From positions 1 to 64,000 of the forward strand of contig JACRBT010000005.1 of the NCBI GenBank assembly GCA_016234445.1: DNA of 64,000 nucleotides, in the 5' to 3' direction. Shown piece by piece: positions 16,840 to 24,383 of this stretch. The stretch's first letter is position 1; each line of letters opens with the position of its first letter. Position numbers and translations under genes: made by a program. Source of the DNA: Chloroflexota bacterium (lineage in GTDB: Bacteria > Chloroflexota > Dehalococcoidia > Tepidiformales > Tepidiformaceae). The notes below the pieces were generated by a model. It was not told the origin of the DNA. It saw only the letters and a program-made list of their open reading frames with translations, and did no database searches.

Positions 16840-17625
16840 CTACAGCCGCTGCGCCAGCCGCTGCCCGAGCGCCCGGTAGACGCCGGGGTGGAACGCCATC
16901 CCGATGTGGGTGCAGTTCACTTCGTCGTTCAGGGCCGGGTCGTCCTCGATGCAGCTGGGCCAGTCGACCACGCCGTCGTACTTCGAATAGATGGCAAAGT
17001 GCCCGACCTGGTAGGCCTCGGGGGCGAGCATGTTGCGGACGAAGGTGCAGGTGCAGTTGCCACTGAAGCAGGCGGGCTTGAGGTTCCGGCCGACGGAGCT
17101 GTTTCGCCCCCGGCGGAGCGCTTCGCTGGCGGCAAGCACCACCGGGTGGGCGCGGACCGCGTCCTTGAACGGCGACCCCATCGAGATGACCCGGTCGACG
17201 TACTCCGGGTATTCGAGCGCCACGCTCCGGCAGAGCATCCCCCCGAGGCTGTGCCCGATCAGGCGCACACGCTGGCCCGTCTCGGCGTGAGCCTGCTGGA
17301 CCGTGCCCAGGAGGGCCGTGCCCAGGTGGTCCGGGCAGTCGGCGTTGCGGCCGATGTTCGAAAAGTAGGGCCGGTAGCCGATCCGCGCGAGCCAGCCGTA
17401 GAGCTCCACCAGCGAGGCGTCGGAAGCGAGAAACCCGGGGACCAGCACCACGGGCTCGCCGTTGCCCAGGGGCACGCCGCAGCCGTAGTACACGGGCGAC
17501 GACCGCAGCGCCAGCCAGTCGAACGCGAAGAAGGTCTCGCGCCAGAGGGGAGTGTTGATGGGCTGGAGGGAAGGGTCGTCCGCGAAGGGGTCGCCATAGG
17601 CGGCGGAGAGCGTGGTTTCTCGCAT
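16840..17625 (-). CDS. Alpha/beta hydrolase, lipase/PGAP1-like
   Basis: A 261-residue hydrolase. VVLVPGFLASDASL forms the oxyanion region, the nucleophile elbow is GHSLGG, and the late histidine is in NCTHIGMAFHP. The architecture matches triacylglycerol-lipase/PGAP1-like esterases that act on acyl esters. It contains many cysteines (YYGCGVP, NADCPDH, CFSGNCTC), unusual for a cytoplasmic enzyme, yet no signal peptide is apparent with the chosen ATG at 17625. The gene diverges from sodC across a 388-bp promoter region. Confidence 0.8.
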   Translation of the reverse strand: MRETTLSAAYGDPFADDPSLQPINTPLWRETFFAFDWLALRSSPVYYGCGVPLGNGEPVVLVPGFLASDASLVELYGWLARIGYRPYFSNIGRNADCPDHLGTALLGTVQQAHAETGQRVRLIGHSLGGMLCRSVALEYPEYVDRVISMGSPFKDAVRAHPVVLAASEALRRGRNSSVGRNLKPACFSGNCTCTFVRNMLAPEAYQVGHFAIYSKYDGVVDWPSCIEDDPALNDEVNCTHIGMAFHPGVYRALGQRLAQRL

Positions 17626-17728
17626 GGCACCTTCCGAGCGGGTGGGTGAGCTCAGGAGCAGGGGTCTGCCTTCGCGCGGAAACGCTACAGGCAGCCGCCG
17701 ATCCCGGCAAACCCGCCGCGGGCCGCTA

Positions 17729-17743
17729 TGCCGATCATCGGCA
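17729..17743. promoter_or_regulatory. Palindrome in the lipase/sodC divergent region
   Basis: TGCCGATCATCGGCA is a perfect 7+1+7 palindrome about 62 bp upstream of the sodC -35. It could be a repressor or activator operator. The rest of the gene-free stretch 17626-18013 holds the sodC promoter and a long leader; I see no further gene in it. Confidence 0.4.
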
Positions 17744-17804
17744 GCCCGGCGGAGTTGCGAAGGCGGCGCCTGGCCCGGCGAAGCAGACTCCGGCGCGCCC
17801 CCTG

Positions 17805-17832
17805 TTGACATCGGCATATATCTGCTTATTCT
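17805..17832 (+). promoter_or_regulatory. Sigma70-type promoter for sodC
   Basis: A perfect -35 TTGACA (17805-17810) is followed after 16 bp by TATTCT (17827-17832), with TATATC as an alternative. It is the clearest consensus promoter in the window and would give a leader of about 175 nt before the sodC TTG. Confidence 0.65.
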
Positions 17833-18013
17833 TTTCCGGGAGGAGCCCGAGCGGAATTGCGGCGAACCGTGTCCCACCTCACACGCCCCGCCGCGACCCG
17901 GTGCGTATGCTCCTCGCCAGGCGGCTAGAGGATGCCGCTGGCGCCCACGCGGCCTTCCCGGGCCAGCCGGCGCCACCACAACGTCCCCTGCAAACCCACC
18001 CTGGAGGACCTTC

Positions 18014-18751
18014 TTGTCGATTCGAACCCACCTCACCCTCGCCGCCGCGGCAGTTGTCGCGCTTGCGGCCACCGTCGCCCCGGCGCTCGCCGACGACCCC
18101 ATCCACACAGGCCCGGCGGTCTACACCGGCCCGGCCGTCAAGACCATCTCCGCCCCGTTGGTCGACGGCACCGGCGCGTCCGCCGGGACAGTCACCCTCA
18201 ACCAGGATGCCCAGGGCGTTGTCCAGGTCCTCGTGAATGCCGCCGGGCTGCCGGCCGGCGGCCACGGTGTCCACATCCACGCCGCGGGCAAGTGCGAAGG
18301 CCCGGCCTTCACCACGGCGGCCGGCCACTTCAACCCCGCCGGCGCGAAGCACGGGCTCGACTCCGCGGACGGCCCCCACGCCGGTGACCTCCCGGGCATC
18401 CCCGCTTCCTTCACCGGCACCGGGACCCACACCGTCACGACGAACCGCATCTCGCTGACCGTGGGAGCGACGAGCATCGACACCGCCGCCGGGGCCGCCC
18501 TCGTCGTCCATGCCGCCGCCGACGACCAGGTGACCGACCCCACGGGCAACTCCGGGGCGCGTATCGCCTGCGCCGTCCTCGTCGCTGCCCAGGCTGCCCC
18601 GGCCGCGACCGCCTCGGCCACGCCGAAGCCGCCGGCCACGGGCTCCGGGTTCGAGACGGATGGGAGCACCAGCCGCGACGCGCTCTTCGTTGCCATCGCC
18701 GGGGCCCTCATGGCCGCGACCGCGGGCTACGTGGTCACGCGCCGCCGCTAA
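18014..18751 (+). CDS. sodC: Secreted Cu/Zn superoxide dismutase with C-terminal anchor
   Basis: A 245-residue protein. A signal peptide (about 1-26, TLAAAAVVALAATVAPALA) is followed by a Cu/Zn SOD domain with the copper ligands in HGVHIHAAGKC and AGHFNPAGAKHG, and the later HAGDLPG and VVHAAADD histidine/aspartate ligands. It removes superoxide outside the membrane. The tail is PPATGSG, about 15 polar residues, a hydrophobic helix (LFVAIAGALMAATAGYVV) and RRR, resembling a sortase signal or a simple tail anchor. The TTG start has GGAGGA 5 nt upstream. A strong promoter precedes it. Confidence 0.88.
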   Translation: MSIRTHLTLAAAAVVALAATVAPALADDPIHTGPAVYTGPAVKTISAPLVDGTGASAGTVTLNQDAQGVVQVLVNAAGLPAGGHGVHIHAAGKCEGPAFTTAAGHFNPAGAKHGLDSADGPHAGDLPGIPASFTGTGTHTVTTNRISLTVGATSIDTAAGAALVVHAAADDQVTDPTGNSGARIACAVLVAAQAAPAATASATPKPPATGSGFETDGSTSRDALFVAIAGALMAATAGYVVTRRR

Positions 18752-18775
18752 CCGCCGCGCCCGAAAGGGCCAGCC

Positions 18776-19048
18776 TTAGCCCCCGATGCGTTGGTGACGC
18801 TGCGTTTCGGGGGCTTCTTCCTGCCCGCTCGAAAGGCCGCCCGCGGGCGCACCCGCTTCCCTCGCCTGGCGCTGCTCTTCGGTGCTCAAGTCGCGCTCAC
18901 GCCGCCAGTCGTCAAGTGAGTCGTCCCGCCAGGCGGCCTTGTCCGCTTCAGGCCTGTTCTCGCGCTTGCTGATGCGCCAGGCCGCGATTGCGCCGATGAC
19001 CATCATCAGGGGGAAGGCGACGCTGGAGATGAGCCCGATACTACCCAT
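18776..19048 (-). CDS. Small membrane protein with acidic cytoplasmic tail
   Basis: A 90-residue protein: one N-terminal transmembrane helix (IGLISSVAFPLMMVIGAIAAW) and then a charged Arg/Glu/Asp-rich tail rich in Gln and Ala (DWRRERDLSTEEQRQAREAG). No family was recognised. It is convergent with sodC, 24 bp from stop to stop; a weak GCCC-GAAA-GGGC hairpin at 18759-18770 lies between. The ATG at 19046-19048 is the only start that begins with the helix. Confidence 0.6.
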   Translation of the reverse strand: MGSIGLISSVAFPLMMVIGAIAAWRISKRENRPEADKAAWRDDSLDDWRRERDLSTEEQRQAREAGAPAGGLSSGQEEAPETQRHQRIGG

Positions 19049-19162
19049 GGCCCTGAGTGTGACGACCGCGTACCGAAAGGGGAAGCTTCCGCGGCAAGGA
19101 AAGGGGAAGCCGCGAGACCCAGGGGAGGTCGCAAACGGCCGGTTTGCTACTATGAGGTGACG

Positions 19163-19942
19163 ATGAGCACGTCCGCGCACGCTCGCCAGGAAGAAGCCGC
19201 CGGTGATCCGGAGCAGGCGGGGCTGCCCGCGCCGGCTGAAACCCTCTTCCGGTTTCGCCAGGCGATCACCGGTGGCCAGCACTGGTTCGAAGCCGTGCTC
19301 GACGCCGTCGGCCAGTGGCGCCTCCCCGAAGAACGCGTCGGCGACCGCACTTACCGCTACCTCACCGGCGGCGAAGCCTTCGACTGGCTCCTCCTCGCCG
19401 AACGCCTCCTCGAGGAGGTCCGCGACATCACACCCGCCGGCGAATGCGACGCCCTCCTCTTCGACGGCCGCTGGCCCGATGACATCGAGGTCGACGACGA
19501 GGACTTCGCCGCCCGGATCGGCGCCGCCAAGCATGCTGCCCACCTGAACTACCTCTACGGGGTCCTCGTCGAAGAGGCACTCCAGTTGAGCGTCGAAGAA
19601 GAGATCCACAAGCAGTCCCGCGCCCGCGCCTGGGGCATCGACCCCCGCGACGACGAGTCGATGTATATGCGCGTCTACGGCCGGGGCCGCGGCGAACTGA
19701 CGGCGATGTACTACGAACAGACCGGCCGGATGCTCGGCGAACACGTCGCCTACGCCGACTGGAAGGACTGGACCTACTGGCTCTTCAAGACGCGCCTGAA
19801 ACGCCAGGACAAGGCCCGCGTCGCCAGCGACACCCGCAAGGGCCTCGCCCAGCTCACCCGGATGGAACTGGCCGTGAGCGACCGCCGCCGCGGCGCCCGC
19901 CTCGACGAGGCCGACTTCGCCGCACGATTCGCCCAGGCCTGA
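19163..19942 (+). CDS. Hypothetical protein (259 residues)
   Basis: A soluble acidic protein with blocks FRFRQAITGGQHWFEAVLDA, TYRYLTGGEAFDWLLLAERLL and KDWTYWLFKTRLKRQDKARV; no catalytic motif was recognised. Strong compositional consistency with neighbours and regular charge patterning support a real gene. The ATG has GAGGTG 5 nt upstream, and a TACTAT -10-like hexamer lies at 19148-19153; an in-frame GTG two codons earlier is the alternative. It is followed closely by an SDR gene. Confidence 0.75.
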   Translation: MSTSAHARQEEAAGDPEQAGLPAPAETLFRFRQAITGGQHWFEAVLDAVGQWRLPEERVGDRTYRYLTGGEAFDWLLLAERLLEEVRDITPAGECDALLFDGRWPDDIEVDDEDFAARIGAAKHAAHLNYLYGVLVEEALQLSVEEEIHKQSRARAWGIDPRDDESMYMRVYGRGRGELTAMYYEQTGRMLGEHVAYADWKDWTYWLFKTRLKRQDKARVASDTRKGLAQLTRMELAVSDRRRGARLDEADFAARFAQA

Positions 19943-20001
19943 AGCGGACGCTCCCCCGGCTTTCCCGTAGACTCCTCGCCACACACACCTGAGGAGCACC
20001 C

Positions 20002-20853
20002 ATGCCACGTCTCAACGGCAAGGTCGCGGTCGTCACCGGCGGCGCCAGCGGCATCGGCGAAGGCACCGTCCGCCTCTTCGCCAGCGAAGGCGCGAAAGTC
20101 GTCATCGCCGACATCCAGGACGCCCGCGGCGAAAAGCTGGCCGAGGAGCTCGGCACCGCGACCGCCTACCTCCACACCGACGTCAGCCAGGAGAGCGACG
20201 TCGCCGCCGCAGTCGAGTACGCCGTCCGCAAGTTCGGGCGGCTGGACGCGATGTACAACAACGCCGGCTTCGGCGGCGTGGGTGGGCCGATCGAGGACAC
20301 CGACATGGCCGGCTACGACATGACGATGGGCGTCCTCCTCCGCGGCGTCTTCATCGGCGTGAAGCACGCCGCGAAGGTGATGAAGGCCCAGGGCGGCGGC
20401 AGCATCATCAACACCGCCAGTGTCGCCGGCGTCGGCGCGATCTTCGGCCCCCACGTCTACAGCATGGCGAAGGCCGCCGTCATCCATCTCTCGAAGACCG
20501 CCGCGGTGGAACTGGGCGAATACAACGTCCGCGTCAACGCGATCTGCCCCGGCGGCATCGCCACGCCCATCTTCGGCAAGGGCATGGGCCTCAGCGCCGA
20601 ACAGGCCGACGGGACGATCGAGATGATGAAGACCGCCCTCGCCCAGAGCCAGCCGATCAAGCGTTCCGGCGTGCCGAACGACATCGCCGAAGCCGCCCTT
20701 TGGCTGGCCAGCGACGCCTCCAGCTTCGTCACCGGCCACGCGCTCGTCGTCGACGGCGGGATTACGCTCTCGCCCGGCGGCCTCTTCGACCGTTCCGGCA
20801 GCCCGGAAGAGCGGCGCGAACGGTTCATGAAGATGGTGATGGGACAGGCCTGA
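20002..20853 (+). CDS. Short-chain dehydrogenase/reductase (SDR)
   Basis: A 283-residue classical SDR: TGGASGIGEGTV near the N-terminus (NAD(P) site), the acidic end of beta2 in VVIADIQDAR, NNAG in MYNNAGFGG, and catalytic Ser/Tyr/Lys in INTASVAGVG and VYSMAKAAV. The tail is longer than usual, with 25-30 residues after the VDGGITLSPGG end (LFDRSGSPEERRERFMKMVM). The substrate is unknown. Good Shine-Dalgarno (GAGGAG) 7 nt before the ATG. Confidence 0.9.
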   Translation: MPRLNGKVAVVTGGASGIGEGTVRLFASEGAKVVIADIQDARGEKLAEELGTATAYLHTDVSQESDVAAAVEYAVRKFGRLDAMYNNAGFGGVGGPIEDTDMAGYDMTMGVLLRGVFIGVKHAAKVMKAQGGGSIINTASVAGVGAIFGPHVYSMAKAAVIHLSKTAAVELGEYNVRVNAICPGGIATPIFGKGMGLSAEQADGTIEMMKTALAQSQPIKRSGVPNDIAEAALWLASDASSFVTGHALVVDGGITLSPGGLFDRSGSPEERRERFMKMVMGQA

Positions 20854-20902
20854 GCGCGGGTCCCTCAACAAGCCGTTCATGCTCCCGGGAAGGATCGAGG
20901 CG

Positions 20903-21586
20903 ATGCTTGCACCCCGGCCCGCGCTCGCGCCCTACCTCGCCGAGGCCCTGGGGACGTTCGCCCTGGTCTTCGCGGGTCCGGGTGCTGCCGCCGTGGATGC
21001 GGCCAGCGGCGGGGGCGTCTCGGGCGTGGGTGTCGGCCTCTCCTTCGGCCTCATCGTCATGGCGATGATCTTTGCGGTCGGCCACATCTCCGGCTGCCAC
21101 ATCAACCCCGCGATCACGCTGGCCTTCGCGGCGACGCGGCGGATCCCGGTGCCGCGGGCCGCCGGCTACGTCGCCGCCCAGCTCGCGGGCGCGGTGCTCG
21201 CCGGGCTGGCCATCCGCGGCATCCTCGGCGATTCGGTCGAGGCCGCGACGACCGTCCCCCGGATCAACGGCACGGACGCGGCCTTCTGGTCGGAACTCGT
21301 GTTGACCTTCTTCCTCGCCTTCGTCGTCTTCGCCGTAGCGACCGACGCCCGCGCCCAGGGCGCGCTCGCGGCGATCGCCGTCGGCGGCTACGTCGGCTTT
21401 GCGGCCACCGGCTGGGGTCCCGTCGCGAACGCCTCCATGAACCCCGCCCGGAGCTTCGGCCCGGCGGTGGCCGCGAACGTTTGGGACGCCCACTGGGTGT
21501 TCTGGGTCGCGCCCGCGCTGGGCGCCCTCGCCGCCGCAGCCGTCTACGACATCCTCCGCGCGCCCCCGGACGGGTCTTCGCGCTGA
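20903..21586 (+). CDS. Aquaporin (MIP family)
   Basis: A 227-residue six-helix channel with both half-helix motifs: INPAIT in HINPAITLAF and NPARSFGP in the second half. It conducts water or small neutral solutes such as glycerol. The ATG at 20903 (MLAPRPALAPYL) is preferred because of GAAGG/GAGG upstream; an ATG 24 bp earlier lacks a Shine-Dalgarno. It is preceded by an SDR and followed by a 394-bp gene-free region of duplicated repeat units. Confidence 0.92.
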   Translation: MLAPRPALAPYLAEALGTFALVFAGPGAAAVDAASGGGVSGVGVGLSFGLIVMAMIFAVGHISGCHINPAITLAFAATRRIPVPRAAGYVAAQLAGAVLAGLAIRGILGDSVEAATTVPRINGTDAAFWSELVLTFFLAFVVFAVATDARAQGALAAIAVGGYVGFAATGWGPVANASMNPARSFGPAVAANVWDAHWVFWVAPALGALAAAAVYDILRAPPDGSSR

Positions 21587-21593
21587 GCAGCCC

Positions 21594-21732
21594 GTGGTCT
21601 CAGCACCGAGTTAGCCGTGCCGCGCCCGTGAGGAAGCGGTTGTCCCGGAGCCGCACCGTACCGCGGCCCTGGCTCCAGACGCCGGCGCATGGCTGGCACG
21701 CGCGAGACCACTCCTTCACAGTCGTGGCACGG
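21594..21732. repeat. Duplicated repeat unit A (tandem copy 1)
   Basis: It starts GTGGTCTCAGCACCGAGTTA and ends in a right arm (21687-21732) that contains GAGACCAC and closes with GTCGTGGCACGG. CCGTGCC blocks near the left end (21615) and the inverse GGCACGG at the right end form imperfect terminal inverted repeats of about 22 bp. A related unit follows at 21786. There is no credible gene. Confidence 0.6.
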
Positions 21733-21785
21733 CGACCCGCGGCCCGCGGCCTCATCCGTACCACGACCGAGAGGGAGTGGCGCCG

Positions 21786-21950
21786 GTGGTCTCAGCACCG
21801 AGTTAGCCGTGCCCGCCGCCCAGCATCCGTACCGCGACGGGCACGGAGCGGCGTCGGTGGTCCCCTCCGGCTGTCGCTGCGCCAGCTCCCGGGCCGCTGC
21901 CAGTGCATGGTTGGCAGGCGGCGAACCACTCCTTCACAGTCGTGGCACGG
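21786..21950. repeat. Duplicated repeat unit A (tandem copy 2)
   Basis: The same left end as copy 1 (28 nt at 21786-21813) and nearly the same right arm (21905-21950), with a diverged middle. It contains CCGTGCCCG and its inverse CGGGCACGG as an internal hairpin. Together with copy 1 it fills the gap 21587-21980 between the aquaporin and a small membrane gene. Confidence 0.6.
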
Positions 21951-21980
21951 CTACGCTGGTGTGAGCGACGAGACCCCGGC

Positions 21981-22226
21981 TCAGCCGACTTTCTCGCCTA
22001 TGACGAGCAGGTTCGGCGTGATCGTCCAGAACCCGAGCGTGCAGATGAGCAGCACCAGGGCAAAGAGCCGCTTGAACGGGTTCCACTGGTCCGCGAGGAC
22101 GAAGACCACCCGGTAGCCCGCGGCGTTCATCTCCGGGACGACCCGTTCGAGGGCCTTGCCCTGGCTCTCCCCGCTCAGCCAGCCGATCCAACCTGCCCGC
22201 ATCGTGACGCGACGAATAGTGTTCAA
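21981..22226 (-). CDS. Small membrane protein, TTG start
   Basis: An 81-residue protein: a basic/amphipathic N-terminal half (IRRVTMRAGWIGWLSGESQ), then YRVVFVLADQWNPFKRL and a transmembrane helix (FALVLLICTLGFWTITPNLL). The TTG at 22224-22226 is the best start, with GGGAG about 9 nt upstream; an ATG eight codons later is the alternative. No family was recognised. Its Shine-Dalgarno lies beside a 9-bp inverted repeat (22229-22259) that may control it. It lies downstream of a MaoC dehydratase gene on the same strand. Confidence 0.6.
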   Translation of the reverse strand: MNTIRRVTMRAGWIGWLSGESQGKALERVVPEMNAAGYRVVFVLADQWNPFKRLFALVLLICTLGFWTITPNLLVIGEKVG

Positions 22227-22228
22227 CT

Positions 22229-22259
22229 GTTGTTCTCCCTTTCGTTGTGAGAGAACAAC
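22229..22259. promoter_or_regulatory. Inverted repeat over the ribosome-binding region of the small membrane gene
   Basis: GTTGTTCTC (22229-22237) and GAGAACAAC (22251-22259) are perfect inverses with a 13-bp spacer. In RNA the hairpin would end beside the GGGAG used by the TTG start; in DNA it could be an operator. Confidence 0.45.
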
Positions 22260-22315
22260 CCTCGCACGGGCCCGCGACAGCTCCTGTCGCCGGCCCGCCC
22301 CTGCCGTCGCGCGAC

Positions 22316-23164
22316 CTACCGCACGGTGATGGCGGCGTTCGAAATCACCGCGGACCCGCGCTCCTTCGTCTTCGCGTCGATCAGGAGCTTCCCGCCTTCG
22401 CGCCAGAGCGAGGTCACGATCGTCTCGCCCGGGAAGACGACGCCGGCGAAGCGGGCCTCGTAGCGCGCCACTTTCCCCGTGTCGCCGCCGAGGGCGCGGT
22501 CGACCGCCGCCTTGCAGACGATCCCGTAGGAGCAGAGGCCGTGGAGGATGGGCACGTCGAAGCCGCCCATCTTGGCGAAGCCGGGGTCGGCGTGGAGCGG
22601 GTTCTTGTCGCCGGAGAGCCGGTAGAGGAGCGCCTGCTGGGGCAACGTCTTCGACTCGACGACCGCGTCCGGGGCGCGGTCGGGGGCGGCGTTTCCCGCC
22701 GGGGGGCCGGATTCGCCGCCGAAGCCGCCCTCGCCGCGAAGGAAGAGGGAGAAGCGGTTCACGAAGAGCGGCCCGTTCGCGTCCGCGCTCGTGGTTTCGA
22801 CGACGACGAGCGCCGCCTTGCCCTTGTCGTAGATGGCCGCGACCTTCCCCTTCGTCGTCACGCTGCCCTCGACCGGGATCGGCCGGAGGATCTCCAGGTC
22901 CTGTTCGCCGTGGAGGAGCATCGCCGGGTTGAACTGCATCCCCGGGATCGCCCCCATCCGGCCGAGGCTGCCGAAGGCGGGGATGACGCCGAAGCTGGGG
23001 AGCACCTTCAGGTTCGCCTCGTAGGTGTAGGCGAGTTCGTTCGGGTCGGTCTGGGGGACGCCGGCGCCGACGCCGAGCTGGTAGAGGATGACGCGGTCGC
23101 GGTCCCAACTGAAGCTGCCGCCTTCGATGGCGGCGCCGAGGGCCTGTTTCGGGTCGATGGGCAT
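22316..23164 (-). CDS. MaoC-like double-hotdog dehydratase (enoyl-CoA hydratase 2 type)
   Basis: A 282-residue protein. The N-terminal half is a degenerate hotdog (GVGAGVPQTDPNELAYTYE), and the C-terminal half carries the hydratase signature (YRLSGDKNPLHADPGFAK, then DVPILHGLCSYG) with the catalytic Asp and His. It should hydrate trans-2-enoyl-CoA to (R)-3-hydroxyacyl-CoA in fatty-acid or steroid side-chain oxidation. Shine-Dalgarno GGGAGG lies upstream of the ATG at 23164. It sits near an MBL hydrolase, an enoyl-CoA hydratase and SDRs. Confidence 0.9.
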   Translation of the reverse strand: MPIDPKQALGAAIEGGSFSWDRDRVILYQLGVGAGVPQTDPNELAYTYEANLKVLPSFGVIPAFGSLGRMGAIPGMQFNPAMLLHGEQDLEILRPIPVEGSVTTKGKVAAIYDKGKAALVVVETTSADANGPLFVNRFSLFLRGEGGFGGESGPPAGNAAPDRAPDAVVESKTLPQQALLYRLSGDKNPLHADPGFAKMGGFDVPILHGLCSYGIVCKAAVDRALGGDTGKVARYEARFAGVVFPGETIVTSLWREGGKLLIDAKTKERGSAVISNAAITVR

Positions 23165-23261
23165 GGGAGCCTCCCTGGTGGTGTGCTGCCCGCCCGGCGG
23201 GCGCTGACTGTTGCCCGCATCGTACCGCGAAGGCGCGGTTCCAGCCTCTCGCGCGTGGGTC

Positions 23262-24203
23262 CTACGCCAGGCAGCGGAGGGGCTGGCCGCCGTTGTAGGC
23301 GACCATCTCCGCGAACACGGAGGGGACGTCGATCGGGCCGCCGCGGGGACCGCCCCGGAGTTCCTGGTAGGCGCGGTGGAGGTTGCCGACGATCCGTTCG
23401 GGGTCGGAGAGGTGGGCGAAGCGGCCGAGGTCCGTCTCCCGGGCCAGGGCGTAGGGCTCCATCCCGGCGGCGATGCCCTTGCGGGCGAGGGCGTCGATGA
23501 AGCGCAGGTAGGCTTCGACGTCGTCGAGGGCGGAAGGGCCGCAGATGGCGCCGTGGCCCGGGACGATCGTCTCCGCCCCCAGCCCGCGGAGCACGGGGAT
23601 CGCGTCGAGCCAGCCTCCGATCGACCCCGCCATCGCAAACGGAGTGCCCCCGTTGAAGACTAGGTCGCCGCTGAAGAGCACCTTCCGCTCCGGGATCCAG
23701 GCGATGACGTCGTTGGTCGTGTGGGCCGGGCCGACGAAGCGGAGCTCGATCCGGAGGTCGCCGGCGTAGACGTTCAGCCGCTCTTCGAAGGTCACCATCG
23801 GGGGGACGTAGGGGATCTCGCCGAAGTCGGCGGTGGGGAAGGCGTTGCGAAGGGCCGCCAGGCTCCCCCGGAGGACGTCTTCACGGCAGAGTTCGTGGGC
23901 GATGATCGCCGTCCGGGGGGCGAACATGAAGTTGCCGTGGGTGTGGTCGGCGTGGCTGTGGGTGTTGATCAGCGCCTGCACGGGCTTCGCGGTCGTCTTC
24001 CGGAGGGCGGCGTCGAAGGCGCGGGCGCGCTTCTCCGTCCCCGTCGTGTCGATTGCTATCACGCCCTCGCCGGTGGTGATGAAGCCGGCGTTGTTCAGGA
24101 ACCAGCTTCCGTCGAGCTGGACGTAGGCGAAGACGCCCGGGCTGACCTCCTCGATCGCCGGCGGCGGGATCTCGGCGTGGGCGGGCGGATGGGCGGTCGA
24201 CAT
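23262..24203 (-). CDS. MBL-fold metallo-hydrolase
   Basis: A 313-residue metallo-beta-lactamase-fold hydrolase. The zinc motif HxHxDH is HSHADHTHG; further ligands are the histidine in VGPAHTTND, the aspartate in LFSGDLVFNGG and the histidine in VPGHGAICG. Relatives act on thioesters, lactones or related substrates; the specific substrate is unknown. The divergent promoter region (24214-24242) contains a 29-bp inverted repeat with -10-like hexamers in both arms. Confidence 0.85.
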   Translation of the reverse strand: MSTAHPPAHAEIPPPAIEEVSPGVFAYVQLDGSWFLNNAGFITTGEGVIAIDTTGTEKRARAFDAALRKTTAKPVQALINTHSHADHTHGNFMFAPRTAIIAHELCREDVLRGSLAALRNAFPTADFGEIPYVPPMVTFEERLNVYAGDLRIELRFVGPAHTTNDVIAWIPERKVLFSGDLVFNGGTPFAMAGSIGGWLDAIPVLRGLGAETIVPGHGAICGPSALDDVEAYLRFIDALARKGIAAGMEPYALARETDLGRFAHLSDPERIVGNLHRAYQELRGGPRGGPIDVPSVFAEMVAYNGGQPLRCLA

Positions 24204-24213
24204 CGGGGGCCTC

Positions 24214-24242
24214 GCTATGCTCCGGGCTGCCCGGAGTATAGC
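24214..24242. promoter_or_regulatory. Bidirectional promoter/operator: 29-bp inverted repeat
   Basis: GCTATGCTCCGGGC (24214-24227) and GCCCGGAGTATAGC (24229-24242) are inverses with one mismatch around a single T. Each arm contains a -10-like hexamer (TATGCT on plus, TATACT on minus), so divergent transcripts towards the enoyl-CoA hydratase and the MBL hydrolase may start here. Confidence 0.5.
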
Positions 24243-24243
24243 G

Positions 24244-24313
24244 GAGTCCCGAGTCCCGAGTCCCGAGTCCCGAGTCCCGAGTCCCGAGTCCTCAGTCCTC
24301 AGTCCTCAGTCCT
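24244..24313. repeat. Heptamer array R4 (GAGTCCC x6, GAGTCCT, CAGTCCT x3)
   Basis: Ten consecutive 7-mers keep phase while the unit switches from GAGTCCC to CAGTCCT. It lies between the bidirectional promoter and the enoyl-CoA hydratase ATG, so it would be in the leader of that mRNA. Confidence 0.8.
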
Positions 24314-24383
24314 CGTCACTCCTGTTGCCAGCGGCGCCGCGCCGGGGCACGATGGCGCGACCAACCCCGCGGCGGAGGCCCCG

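Noticed and set aside
17932-18236. Upstream ATG-initiated frames overlapping the sodC leader
   Set aside because: They have poor composition, lie in other frames of sodC, and the TTG with GGAGGA gives the expected signal peptide.
21594-21950. Short reading frames in the duplicated repeat region considered as genes
   Set aside because: They have no SD, no start in good context and translate to repeat-derived Arg/Pro/Ser strings that differ between copies.
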